From positions 68,178,033-68,238,032 of the forward strand of contig OX485804.1 of the NCBI GenBank assembly GCA_950295325.1: 60,000 nt of DNA. Reading direction: 5' to 3'. The notes below the pieces were generated by a model. The model worked only from the letters and a program-made list of their open reading frames with translations, had not been told where the DNA came from and did no database searches. Within the stretch, counting starts at the first letter, position 1, and every line of letters starts with the position of its first letter. The DNA is from Polytrichum commune. Lineage: Eukaryota; Streptophyta; Polytrichopsida; Polytrichales; Polytrichaceae. This document shows positions 11,776 to 22,782 of the stretch, piece after piece. A program made the translations under genes and the position numbers.

Positions 11776-12690
11776 TGTAAAAGGGCAGAAAGTAAAAGTT
11801 GAATAGTTGATTCTGTGACATGCATTTTACTTTTGCTTTCTTGGTTTGCAAGCATGGTGGATTTTGCAGTAATCATGTCATGTTTCCATGATCTACACAG
11901 ATGATGCGCTCATAACATAACAGTTAAATTTCTTGTACAATGTCTTGCAGAAAGAACACCATAACAAGAAACACTAGGCAACTCCAGCACATACACAAGG
12001 GAGAGCTAAGCAGGCCATACAACGAGACATACTGTGTAACATATGTGCTGCTCTATGTGAATGGGACTGGTTCAATTAAAGTTAACCAGAAATCCATATA
12101 AGAAACTACATAGAGTTATCTGGAACCTAAGTTAACTCCCACTTTTAAGACGGGGCATGGGGCAGCTGTATACGAGGAGAGGTAAGGAGCAAGGGGGGAT
12201 CATCTGCACCTCCTGGGTGAGGGGTTAGTGGCTCAACCTTTCCAATAGGTCATGGAAACCTAACTTGCTCACTTGTGCATGATTAGCCCTTTTGAATGGT
12301 GAATTAAGAACTACAAGCCTGAAGGAAATATTAAAAGAAATTTGTAGCATGCCACTACTGCATCAACCTGGCCGATGGCCTAATCTTAGACGCAATAGCC
12401 AAAAGTGAACTTCTGTTGGGCCTTGGTCATGAACATGTGTGGATCTCCTTCCACTTGGCACCCCTCCCACATGAGGAGGTAGTTATGCACCAGCTACATT
12501 GGGTTAAGTAGGATTCCAGGAAGTGACTGGCCCCATACCTTCACAACATTCATAAACAATTGTAGATTCCATCGAAATATTGGAGATTTATAGATAGCAA
12601 TCTTCCTTATAGCAGATTCTAAGGGGGAAAATTACAATGAGAAAGGAAACAAGAACATGATACCTTTATAGTAATTGTCGATCGGCTTCC
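11776..12690. other. No feature recognised
   Basis: Non-coding as far as I can tell. Short open frames only, no known motif and no clear repeat ends. Confidence 0.4.
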
Positions 12691-14238
12691 TTAAAGCAAC
12701 TCCTTTCTGTACCAAAGTCTGAACCTCGAAAGCTCAGTGACTCCCTTGACATGCACACCCTTCTGCCATTCTCTCTCAATTGCTTCCTTTCTTTTCTGAA
12801 CATATGAGTATACAACAGATTTGAGTCAATTGAAGACCTAAAAGAATCCCCAGCACCCCCATGAACAAACTTTGCAAGGCCTGTCCACACCACTTGATTA
12901 CTAAACAAACTCCTTCACGATGAATCTTATAAAACTCGGATTTATCTTCCATATGATAAAATACCAACTGTAGATGGGCCCCAAACTGAATGCCAGATTC
13001 AAAGTTATTATGGGTATAATTCAGATATATTACTTTGTCAAATGCAATAATTATAGAATCTGGCCCTGCATCCTGTTTTGCGCGCATGATGATAACTCAT
13101 ATTTCAACAAAAACCGGATCAAAGAACTGCATAAGCTTACTAGCTTTCCTTGATATGGTATGCATTGTCTTCTGATGTGTTGATGAAGTTAAACTTCTAA
13201 ACCATAAATTACAACTGTTGGTATGGAGCACGCATATCAGGTTAGGGTCCAGTTTAGTTTACATACGAAGGTCATGTCAAAATAGCAATAAACTCCCAGG
13301 AATTTTAAAAGGCATGACTCACCACAACATCCTGATACACTTAGTTCTGTAGTTGAATAGTAAAGAGGGAAACCCAAAGATAAAACTTAATCAAGGAAGG
13401 TGATAAGGTCAGTAGGTGGAGACCAAATTTGCACTGTGCCAGTACAATCTGGCAGCTGTGAACTAGGTAGGACACCAAAATATCAGAGTCTATAACTACC
13501 CATTGATAAATTGTGACTAGTTCAAGCCCCACACTTTTCTTCTCCTCAAGCCAAATAGCCTGCTAGACTATAATCAAACAACCATCTTCCAGAATTTATG
13601 CCGTATGCTCATGTCTATCTTTACAACAAAAGCAAGTAATCTGTTGCTTTCCAGCATGACATGCCTCTCATTAGACTTCAAGGTCCTCCGCAAATAAAAC
13701 TTGCAGCTCCTTTTGGTGAAAAAGTCTATTATCTCTAATTCATTCTGTCAACACATAAAAAATCACAAACAGATCAGTATCAGGTTATGTAATCCTCCTG
13801 GTCAAGTTTACGAGGACTCAAAGTGGTCATAATGGATACATATATATTAATTGCTGTAACGAGAATCGGATCTAGCATTAGCACTCGCCACAGCTTCTTA
13901 TGCACAATACGAAATGCCTGGAAATTACAACAGTATGTAGACATCAAATTGCTCCCCATTCTCTCACATCTTGCAACGTCTATTCTTACTCGAAATTGCC
14001 GACACAAGACTTTAGCAGGCAGGGAAACAAGAACCAGATTGTGCACTATGTCCTTTGAAGAACGCTTCTCACTGCATCTATCGATGGGTGACAACTCCTC
14101 ACATCCTCTGCTCACCTCTTGCCTGCAAAAGATAAACTCTACATTCGATCAATTCACATAAGGAACCATCAGATTATCGACGACGAGTTGTAGATGCATA
14201 ATAGACTGGAACTTACTGTTGGATCAGAGGTTGCCATG
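12691..14238 (-). CDS. Unrecognised minus-strand exon-like stretches (possible gene or remnant)
   Basis: Several pieces look coding but do not join cleanly. A candidate first exon at 14218-14238 (MATSDPT) ends ACA|GTAAGT. An open stretch near 13998-14131 follows TTTTGCAG and ends CGA|GTAAGA. A stretch near 13860-13920 follows a TTTCCAG acceptor and reads AFRIVHKKLWRVLMLDPIL. A candidate last exon at 12691-12795 follows TATGTTCAG and reads KRKEAIEREWQKGVHVKGVT, then ELSRFRLWYRKELL and a stop. Phases between the first two pieces disagree (phase 0 against a required phase 2), so the model is incomplete or the gene is broken. I recognise no family, and chance open frames remain possible. Confidence 0.2.
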
Positions 14239-14977
14239 GCTAAGAGTTTACCCTGGCACGAGCCAGGATTTGAAGGTGAATTCCTGTGCATGCGAGGCCA
14301 ACTTTTGTAATATTCCCCGTGCTGTCTTTCATCCTCCTCCAGATTAATGTCTGAGGTCTACTTTCTGTTTCCTACAAATTCCTTGACCCTACGAGAGGAA
14401 ATACGACATTTAGATAAGACAGCAAACCGATCCAAACCCTGCGACTCTTTAAGATCTGATAGGAATCATAGCCTATGTAAGACAACATCAGCCAGCTGTA
14501 ACAAGACTCTTAAGTGCAATCCATGTCAAGAACGTGAGGAAAGTGCATTCTGACATAGAGATGCCAAGGCATGATTGAGAGGTGAAAAACAGATAGAAAA
14601 AAATATCTGTGATGATCAAGTACTTAACCTCACGTTAATCATTTGTATTATACAGAAGGCCTTGCACGGTACCCTACAAGTAGAGTCATCTTGCTTACAG
14701 TATGTTACACTGCATAGGTGTCTTACTGCACCCTACGCTCCGCCTACCGTTACAGTAAAATACAGAGACAAGACTCGCATTGGTCTAACTAATCTCTCAA
14801 AAGGCCCAAACATTGGTCTCATGGCCGAGACTTGGCCCTTCTTTTCCATAATTCCTTGATCACGATTGCTGCCAAAGGCAAATAAGAAGGTCTCCGCTGT
14901 AATGATGAAAGTATGTAACTCAACGATCCGCCTATAAATTGTAACTACAAAAAATTGGGTTCTCTGTGATTCTAGGC

Positions 14978-16455
14978 TCACGAATGTGACATTGCTTCCG
15001 AAAGCTCTTTCCGTAGCTTGCGCCTGAAGGGTTGGCAAGCGTCGACACTCAAATCCACGGCAGCTGCAAGGGCCATGAAAACAGCAACATCCTCCACACA
15101 CCCAACATGACGCATGGCCAGCTGGACCATAGGTTTACTGCACTTTCGGTCGCCTCTAACAGCACAGCTCATGACAAATTCTCCAACACCATGGAAGCCC
15201 ATATTGAATGCAAGCTCTCCGCTGCTTCTTGGACTCGGACTACTCCTCTTGGGGCTCTCTACCGGTGAAAGGGCAGGCGAAGAAGCCTCTTGGTTGTTGA
15301 ACCGCTTCGCATCAATGGTGAACTCCCCTCCCTTTTTCGAGCTAAGTAACGTCTCGGACACCAGAACATCGCTGCCAAGACCTGTTACACCTCCGCCTTC
15401 GGGAATGAGCTGGAATCGACATCCAACGCCCTTACCGCCTCTTTCTCTCCAAGCTTCTAGACGTCCCCAGGGCCTCCAGCTGTCTACTCCTGTCGACTCG
15501 GGTCTCAAGATTAGCCATGCCCCTGGATTTGAACGGCTGACGCAATCCGATCCTGACGATGGTACGAACGGGGTAACCATGGAGGCTGCAGCTACTGGAG
15601 AACCAGACAAATCGTGTATCATGACCAGCCATCCTTTCCTCTCCCTCCTTTCCTTATCTTTCCCATCGACTGATGAACTCCATCCACTGCTTGCGGAGAT
15701 GTCACATGGCCCGACACTGCACATACATGCAAGGAGATGTAAGTCGATGTAAAACCCAACTTGGTGTTACCCAAGGACACGTTTCATAATAAATTATAAC
15801 AAGGTAAGGGGAAATTGCTCCAATTGTAGACTAACATTCAAGAGGGAATCAAATGAAGAACTCACCGTGATCGTGAGAGTCTGTCTCGGCTGAACTTGCA
15901 GCTGAAGATCGCTTGTTTTGTCTTGCCGGAGACTTGGATGATCTGAGGACTCAATGCAGTTTCACCGTCGAACTGGAACAGATACCTGGGATCTGCTTCG
16001 ACTTTTACCACAAGATGTAGCTCGGCTCCTGGCCTTCCTCCGTCCGACTTCGAGTTTCCAATGCTAGTCCAGCCGCTGTGTAAAACGGCGGGCTTTCCTT
16101 CAACCCAGTCGAGGCCAACTGGAAGGCGAAATGAACCAAGCTTTTGTCGCCCTAGGTAAACCGCCGCTTCCAAGCACGGTATACTCCTCCGCATACAGGA
16201 GGGTAACAGAAACTTCTCCAACGCGGGCTCATCTAAGTAGAAACTGGCAGCAGTACTTTTCACGTCGGGCACTGTGGTTGACGTTGGAGGCACAAGTGAG
16301 ATGGGAACTGTCTCAGATGGAAAATTTGGTAAACTGATCTCGCAGTAACACGGTGACGATGCGGCATGTACCCCTCCTCGAGAGGCTTTGGACGAAACTG
16401 GAATGCGGAGGCCAAGTCCTCGCACTGTCACCTTGATGAACGGCCGGGGCTCCAT
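14978..16455 (-). CDS. DUF1005 family protein
   Basis: There are two exons. Exon 1 is 15866-16455 (196 codons plus 2 bases, donor CACG|GTGAGT) and exon 2 is 14978-15716 (acceptor ATGTGCAG). The 149-bp intron keeps frame and gives 442 residues, normal for the family. DUF1005 hallmarks appear in order: MEPRPFIKVTVRGLGLRIPV at the start, SSPCYCEISLPNFPSETVPI, YLFQFDGETALSPQIIQVSG, then in exon 2 KERRERKGWLVMIHDLSGSP, SNPGAWLILRPES, WRPWGRLEAWRERGG, SPRSSGELAF and an end near DACQPFRRKLRKEL. The only functional lead I know for the family is Arabidopsis ASG1 (abiotic stress gene 1). The biochemical role is unknown and I infer none. No transmembrane segment or signal peptide is evident. The gene appears intact. 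Long open frames on the opposite strand are shadows. Confidence 0.95.
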
Positions 16456-17950
16456 TGCAACCCCAGGGGTTTCTTTCTTCGTATTCTACGTGTACGCTTA
16501 TCCCCGAAACTCCTGAATCATGGCAAGCATACGATACAATGCACACACTGGTCGGCCACAATGTCCGCAACTATCTTGCGAGTCGGCAATAGTCCACCAC
16601 GATAAGAACTCCAGAGCTTCCTTCAGAGTGAAGTAGCAGTAATGCCAGGAACCATAACCTTAGTGCGCTTAATAATAGCCTTGCTCACTCTTAAACAATC
16701 GTCGTTACCACTTGGTGGAAGTCAACTTCAGGACTCTCCCAATGTGGTAAACAGACCGCCGAGATCTTTCTCTTCACAGAACGAATTATTTAAAATCAAT
16801 TGCTGCGTTCCTGTTGCGCATGCGTTCCTATCAGGGTCGGCAGTGACGGTAGTATAATCAAGATACGGATGCGGAACCTAATTTATAAGTGCCTGAGGTG
16901 GAGCTGTCACACGTCGATTCACCCCTGCACACAACGACTCCGCCATTCCTCTAAATCTCCAAAGATTGGCAAATTCAGGCCCCAACCTACTGTACGCCAC
17001 GGAAGTCACCAACACTTGAGAACACCAAACCTCGTTACCCTCGTAATTTCATCAATCTCCCGCAAAATCTCCACGCAAAGACCACACTCCTAAACCCCCG
17101 ATGCAATCCACAATTCCCGTCCAACACTAACCCCAAACCTAACGTCCGAGACAACGAAACTCAACACACTGACCGGTGCTCCCTCTCTATCTCTTGCCCC
17201 AACCAGAACCTCACTACCGACACCTCCGCTGTCACAACCTCTCGATATAACACACCTCCGCAACGCAGCCGTCTCACCAACACTCTCAATCACTCTTCAC
17301 TCCCGTCCCCTCCTTACTCCATTATTTGCCTCGACTATCTCTCTCACTCACTCTCCCCCCCCCCCCCCCTCTCTCTCTAACCACTCGCCGCACTGACGAC
17401 GCAGAGCAATAGATCACTGCGCACTCTTAAAAGCGGCCCTGCCGTGCTGCCGCTGCCGCCTATTTCCTGGCTGACTTGGGATGCTCCCCTAAATAACCAG
17501 TGTATGTGAAAGTAAGTATTGAATGGTGCGGAAGAACAGACGGACTCTATTACTACTACTCCTACTACTTCTACAACTACAACGACAGGCGACGCAGCGG
17601 TGGGAATAATGTGACAGCAGGCAGAGTGACCAACAGCAGGCGAGATGCCTGATGAAACCAGCGAAGCGATGACCGAGCCGCCGTGGATCACGCTCCGCGC
17701 ACAGCAGGGCACTCAGGGCTGATTGAGAGGCTTCTTGCTGGCCTTGCACAGCAGGAGGCGTATTCGCTTTGGGTCCGCTGCGCTGCGCTTTGTTTGCGTC
17801 CAGGCGGGGCGGGGGGGGGCTCGGGCACAGCTAAGTTATGTGATGATTCTCCCTTCCTTCCTTTCTTCCTGCCCTGCCTGTGGTGATGCACGGCTACGGC
17901 GAATCTCCGCCTGGGCCAGCTGCCACCCGCGCCAGCCTGTCCGTGGGCCC
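16456..17950 (-). promoter_or_regulatory. DUF1005 gene leader and promoter region, with two short uORFs
   Basis: This is the interval upstream of the DUF1005 start, GC-rich compared with the right half of the window. Two 10-codon upstream frames lie in the probable leader on the minus strand: 16498-16530 (MLAMIQEFRG) and 16623-16655 (MVPGITATSL). A C/CT-rich tract lies at 17335-17380. I cannot place the transcription start or a TATA box with confidence. Confidence 0.35.
17354..17378. repeat. Poly-C / (CT)n tract
   Basis: A run of C followed by CT repeats is read directly. On the minus strand it is a GA/G-rich tract within the DUF1005 upstream region, as is common in plant core promoters and leaders. 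Confidence 0.8.
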
Positions 17951-17963
17951 TGCCAGCCAACTA

Positions 17964-18003
17964 TCCTACCCTACCCTACCCCACCCCACCCTACCCTACC
18001 CTA
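17964..18003. repeat. CCCTA-type short repeat (telomere-like)
   Basis: Tandem CCTAC/CCCAC pentamers are visible just left of MITE A2. They are shorter than the plant telomere unit (CCCTAAA), so this is a telomere-like microsatellite rather than a true interstitial telomere. Confidence 0.6.
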
Positions 18004-18024
18004 GCACCCTTCCTGTGCTACGAC

Positions 18025-18067
18025 ACCAAGGACCACATCACACACGACACTGACGGCCCGTGACCAC
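18025..18067. mobile_element. Isolated tip of a family A MITE
   Basis: GGACCACATCACACACGACA followed by CTGACGGCCCGTGACC matches the first 40 bp of family A. It lies 10 bp before the intact tip of A2 in the same orientation. It may be the remnant of an earlier element or a duplicated end. Confidence 0.5.
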
Positions 18068-18077
18068 GGCGTTCTCA

Positions 18078-18580
18078 GGGCCACTTCACACACGAGACTG
18101 AGAGCCCGTGACTAGTACACTTCAAGCACTCTCATTGGTGGAAAAGGCGGAGCCGGTCCAAGCTCGCTTCACACTACGCTTGAGGGACCAACGGAGTATG
18201 TGAATGCAAGATGGATGTAAAAGTCTACATGGATTCCTACATGGCATCGCATGGATCGTGTTTCATGGTCACTTGGACAATTTTCAACAACCACCTCTTG
18301 GAGGTAGGCCTAACATAAAACCACCGGGAGACCATGGCATTCCGAACGCTCACAACCATTGATTTATTCTATTTTATCATGTGTGAGGACACACATGAGT
18401 AGAAAGTCGATGAAATAGCATTTGGTGGAGGGTCCGGTCACATGTGACTTCACACTAGACTTGAGGGTCCGTGACTGCACTACACGGTTTTGAAGGTGTT
18501 TTGGGACAGCCTTTGGACACTTTCTTTTGGGCTCTCACAATTTTATGGTCACGGCTCTTGGCTCGTGTGTGAAGTGGCCC
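18078..18580. mobile_element. MITE A2 (Tourist-like), full length
   Basis: It begins GGGCCACTTCACACACGAG and ends with the reverse complement of that motif, CTCGTGTGTGAAGTGGCCC; length 503 bp. The interior contains GAGGGACCAACGGAGTATGT and CACTACGCTTGAGG, shared with the other A copies. TAA follows the right end. Terminal sequence and TAA/TTA flanks match the PIF/Harbinger superfamily as generally described. No transposase is encoded. Confidence 0.85.
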
Positions 18581-18583
18581 TAA

Positions 18584-18956
18584 GGACCACCTCACATGGG
18601 GTCCCAAGCCCCACTCGTGTTAGCGAGTCCCAACTTTTGAGCCTCAAGAAAACCAGTAGAATATGGTTAATTTTTATAATAATAGTATTGTCTTGATTAT
18701 TTTATACATAAACTAATTCGCAGGGTTCAAGTTGAGAGTTGGGTCTAGTTTTCTTATTTTTTTGACCCAACTCTTGACACAAGTCCCAAGCCTTACCTCC
18801 AAAAAGTGTACATATCAGTATCATACTTGGGACTTAGGACCAAGGACCTCATGTGAAGTGGTAACTCCCAACTTCCATGCTCTCAAGAGTTGAGATAGTA
18901 TGGATTGACCTCAAGTCACTTGGGACTTAGGACTTGGGACCCTGTGTGAAGGGCCC
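18584..18956. mobile_element. MITE B1 (Tourist-like)
   Basis: It begins GGACCACCTCACATGGGGTC and ends ...GACCCTGTGTGAAGGGCCC, giving inverted ends of about 27 bp with mismatches. It abuts A2 through a single TAA and shares GGGCCC at its right end with A3. An internal inverted block (GAGAGTTGGGTC / GACCCAACTCTTG) lies near the centre. It is related to B2 at 44938. Confidence 0.7.
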
Positions 18957-19437
18957 ACTTCACACATGAGACTGGGGAGGCCCATGCCCACTGCACTTCA
19001 AGCACTCTCGTTGGTAGAAAGGCAGAGTTGGTCCAAGTTCAATTTACACTACGCTTGAGGGACCAACGGAGTAAATGAAAGCAAGATGGATATAAATTCT
19101 ACATGGATTAATGCATGGCATCAAATGCATCATGTCTCATGGTCACTTGAATTGTTTTAAAAAACCACCTTATGGAGATAGGCCTAACACAAATCATGGA
19201 GACCATGCCACTCCAAGATCTCACAACTATTGATTTGTTTTTTCATGTGCGAGGACCCCACATTGATAATAAAATTTTGAAATTGCATTTTGTTGAGGGC
19301 CCAGTCACATATGACTTCACACTACACTTGAGGGCATGTGACCACACTACATGGTGTCTTGAAACAACCTTTAGGCACTTCTTTTGGGCTCTCACAATCT
19401 CATAGTCACGGCTCTTGGCTCATGTGTGAAGTGGCCC
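18951..19437. mobile_element. MITE A3 (Tourist-like)
   Basis: It begins GGGCCCACTTCACACATGAG and ends CATGTGTGAAGTGGCCC, followed by TAA. It is a more diverged A copy with several small deletions (for example GACCAACGGAGTAAATG). It directly touches B1 on the left and A4 on the right. Confidence 0.75.
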
Positions 19438-19440
19438 TAA

Positions 19441-19777
19441 GGGTCATTTCACACACAAGCTTGAAGGCCCATGACCATTGCATTCTAAGATCCATCGTTG
19501 GTTGAAAAGGCCAAGACCATCCAAGTTTACTTCACACTTAAAGATGGAGGCCTAAGCGCCCAAATAATTTCATGGATGGAAAGTTTTACATTAATTTTTA
19601 CATGGCAAACTATGAATAATGTTTCATGGTATGCTGAAATTTGTGTTAGGCCCACACTAATTCCAATAGACTATGTCAAAGTTAAGGATCTTAGAAAGAG
19701 AGTACAACCTTTGGATGAGAGTCAAGGGCCTTCACAATGGCATGATCACGGCCCTTGGCTTGTGTGTGAAGTGGCCC
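19441..19777. mobile_element. MITE A4 (Tourist-like), internally deleted
   Basis: It begins GGGTCATTTCACACACAAGC and ends GTGTGTGAAGTGGCCC, with TAA on both sides (19438-19440 and 19778-19780). At 337 bp it is shorter than other A copies because part of the interior is missing. Confidence 0.7.
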
Positions 19778-19778
19778 T

Positions 19779-20073
19779 AAATATTGTATTTAGTGTCATA
19801 TGGTATTTTAGGTCATTGTGGTAGCTTTGTGAATGACACTTCTTATGAATGAGTTTACAAGTATTATCACAGATGATTGAAATTCGGATGAACAAACATT
19901 CAATTAGCTACAGTATTTGCAACTTTATGAATCTACAATGCTTCAAGAATTACGAGGAATGACAACTAATGTCTAATTTTACATGTGGTGTTGGTGACAC
20001 TATACATGCAGTTTATAATTAGTCTCAAGAATGTCAAATGGAATTGGTGACTCTAAATACAATATTTAGTGTA
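19779..20073. mobile_element. MITE C1 with hairpin tips
   Basis: The left end, CTAAATATTGTATTTAGTGTC, and right end, GACTCTAAATACAATATTTAG, are inverted repeats of each other, and each is itself a near-perfect small palindrome. The element directly follows A4 and shares its TAA. Compare C2 at 52646-53030. Confidence 0.7.
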
Positions 20074-20429
20074 TGTCTTTTACACGTTTTATGCCTATTA
20101 TTGTGGGTTACCCTTTGAAATTACGTGTTGCTAGAGCTTTTTACTAAGCATGTCATTTTTTGCCAAGTAAGTTATGTTATGTTATGTCCCTTGATGTGCA
20201 TACCAATTATTTATGTTTACTAGGTAAAATCATAATGATAATTTTGGTAAAAAGTTTAGCAACATGTATCTCCAAATGGAAAACTACATTAAAATCGTAG
20301 ATGTGTGGGTATTTTACGGGGTGATTTTTATTTTTACATTTGACCGAATGAAATTCCACTGATCGAAATAACAATATGCTACCGCATTGGGATGGGTACA
20401 TGCTCACAACACCTAACTTATTACAGTTA

Positions 20430-20783
20430 GGGCCGGTTTACACTATGGTGGAGAAGGCCTCCGGTCGGTCAAGAATGCTTGGCCAAGACATGGTTATATG
20501 AGGCAAATGATGGATGTGCCGGAGAAGAATTAAAGGCAATAAAATATTTTTATTGAGTTGGGCTTCTCCGGCCTCTTGAGGCCGGAGAAGCCCAACTCCA
20601 AAAAGTGCCGCCATGTAGGCGGCCATGTCATTTTATCATCCATGAGAAACGTTCACCACCATTGTTTTCTTCACCTAGTGTAAACACCCACCGGTCAAGA
20701 GTTGCATTTTCGACCAATCACAATTGAGAAACGCCCTTTTTTTCATGACCGGTGGACTTCTCCACCGTAGTGTAAACCGGCCC
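20430..20783. mobile_element. MITE D1 (Tourist-like) with TTA target duplication and central hairpin
   Basis: It is flanked by TTA on both sides (20427-20429, 20784-20786). It begins GGGCCGGTTTACACTATGG and ends with its near-perfect complement (CGTAGTGTAAACCGGCCC); length 354 bp. At the centre, 20555-20575 and 20578-20598 form a perfect 21-bp inverted repeat with a 2-bp spacer, around GGGCTTCTCCGGCC. No protein is encoded. Confidence 0.9.
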
Positions 20784-20786
20784 TTA

Positions 20787-22725
20787 GGGTGGAAACATTC
20801 ACTTGTCTCTAGAGTATGGGAAATGTTTTTTTAACCGATTCAATAGCTCAATTGAGGTCTAATAGACCCCAACTTAGTACATTGAAAATAATTTAGTTTG
20901 ACACAACAATAAATTTATAAGGACAAATTTTTATGTCAACCTCTATGGTATGTGATCAACAATGAAATGCGGAACCATGTAAAGTTCATGCTACTTATCG
21001 AGGGGGAGAGTGAATACATTGATTCTTATTGTAGAGCCTAGCAACTTCTATATTTACCTACTCTTAACCACCAATCAGAGGGCCAAGGTTAGTTGCCTAC
21101 CTACTTGAGTTGGGTACCCATCAACAGTAACCGAGGTAAAAACAAAATCAATTGTATTATAACATGTGTGTTTATTTTCCTAGTTGATTTGGTCATGGGA
21201 TTAGCATTAGATGTCATGAATTAGTCTCAACATGTATGTAACTTCTGTTAGAAGGGAGTAGATGCAATAGGAGGAGCGAAGCAGTTTTATCTTGCATCTT
21301 ACATCATGGCACCAAGAAAAGTGCAACAAATAACACTCACTTATTCATAGACAAAGAAGTTTGGGCATACAAGACAAATGTACATGTTTGTTGAAGTAGA
21401 CTAACTTTGTACTAGTTGTGATTGCAATAACAACTTGGATTGACATGAACATTTATACAAAGACAACTCGTGTACGTTTCCAAATAAAATTGTTGTTTAT
21501 GTTGGATAGCATGGGTATATGTGAAGATGAACCTGTCTCTTAATATAGAGATTAACTTCTTCATCAAGCTGAAGGAGCAACAATATATACCTATGATCAT
21601 GTCTTGTTTTAACTTTCATAAATGCACACATTTTTATGTAAATTGGGTGTGAATAGTATTTTGCCAAGTAAGTTTTTGCCAAGACAATTCACACACATGC
21701 ACATTGATTTAATGTTTTCTCTCTCAAATGTTTGTTTTATGCACATGGTTGTTTTTACACAACTTACTTTCTTTCCTCAAATGGCTATAAGTTCAGGCAC
21801 ACCATACCTCGATACTCTAGTTGATGTTGCATACTAAGCACATAATTAGTGCATGAAAATAATCTAAATTTTAAGGGACTTAGTCCCACCCACCCACCCA
21901 AAGATATTAACATATAGTTGAATTTAAAAATCCCCAATTTCGAAAGGTTTCGTCAGAATTTGACTTGACATGGCAAATATCTATCTATTTGTCTATCTCA
22001 CTTATAAAAGTTCCCATCGCCCACTAGTTCTTGGGAGAGAGACAACCTCTAAAATCATTTGACCTTTCATTTCACATGAGAAAAAGCATACATTACCCAT
22101 TGGTCACCATTTTGAGTCGGCAAGCCCTTTTACGTGACTTTTACATTATGCCATATGTCATAATGGTTGTGCCACTTGTTACAATTTCTTGTCCACCTAT
22201 CACAATCTAGCTTCCACTTGTCACAAGTCTACAAGAGGCATTGTTCACAACTTGCTTCATTATTTGCAATGGCACAAGTTTTTGTTTATGTGATATCATT
22301 TGCTACTTTGAAACTTTCCATAAAATTCAAAGACATTGCATGATAATGACACCTTCACTGTAGGATGTTTTCTTGGAGATCGTTATCACCCAATGCTTTT
22401 TTGACAAGAGTTTTGCTAGATATCTCAAGAAAATTTGATAGGATTTGGTTGTTGTTTCATAGTATGGTTCCTTAAATCATTTGAAGACAATGGAATGGTC
22501 TTGTGTTTCGTTGAGATGCATTGGCATGAACACAAACTCTCTTAAATTATTTGGGAAGCTCTAGATGGTTATAGTAGGTTAGTTTGGCAAATCGCTTTGG
22601 GAGACTTTGATAAGGCTCGCAAGGTTGGTTAACAACACACCTTAGATTCATTCTATGATATGCGATGTGCTTGTCACATGGTCTTGCTCAATAAACATGC
22701 TCTAGGTTCACATAATTTGCAGCTC

Positions 22726-22782
<57 letters not shown>

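Noticed and set aside
15114-15752. Long open frame (212 codons) on the plus strand opposite the DUF1005 gene
   Set aside because: It is the antisense shadow of the well-supported DUF1005 exon 2 and intron, with no recognisable domain.
17964-18003. Interstitial telomere
   Set aside because: The units are CCCTA/CCCCA pentamers rather than CCCTAAA, and only about 40 bp long.
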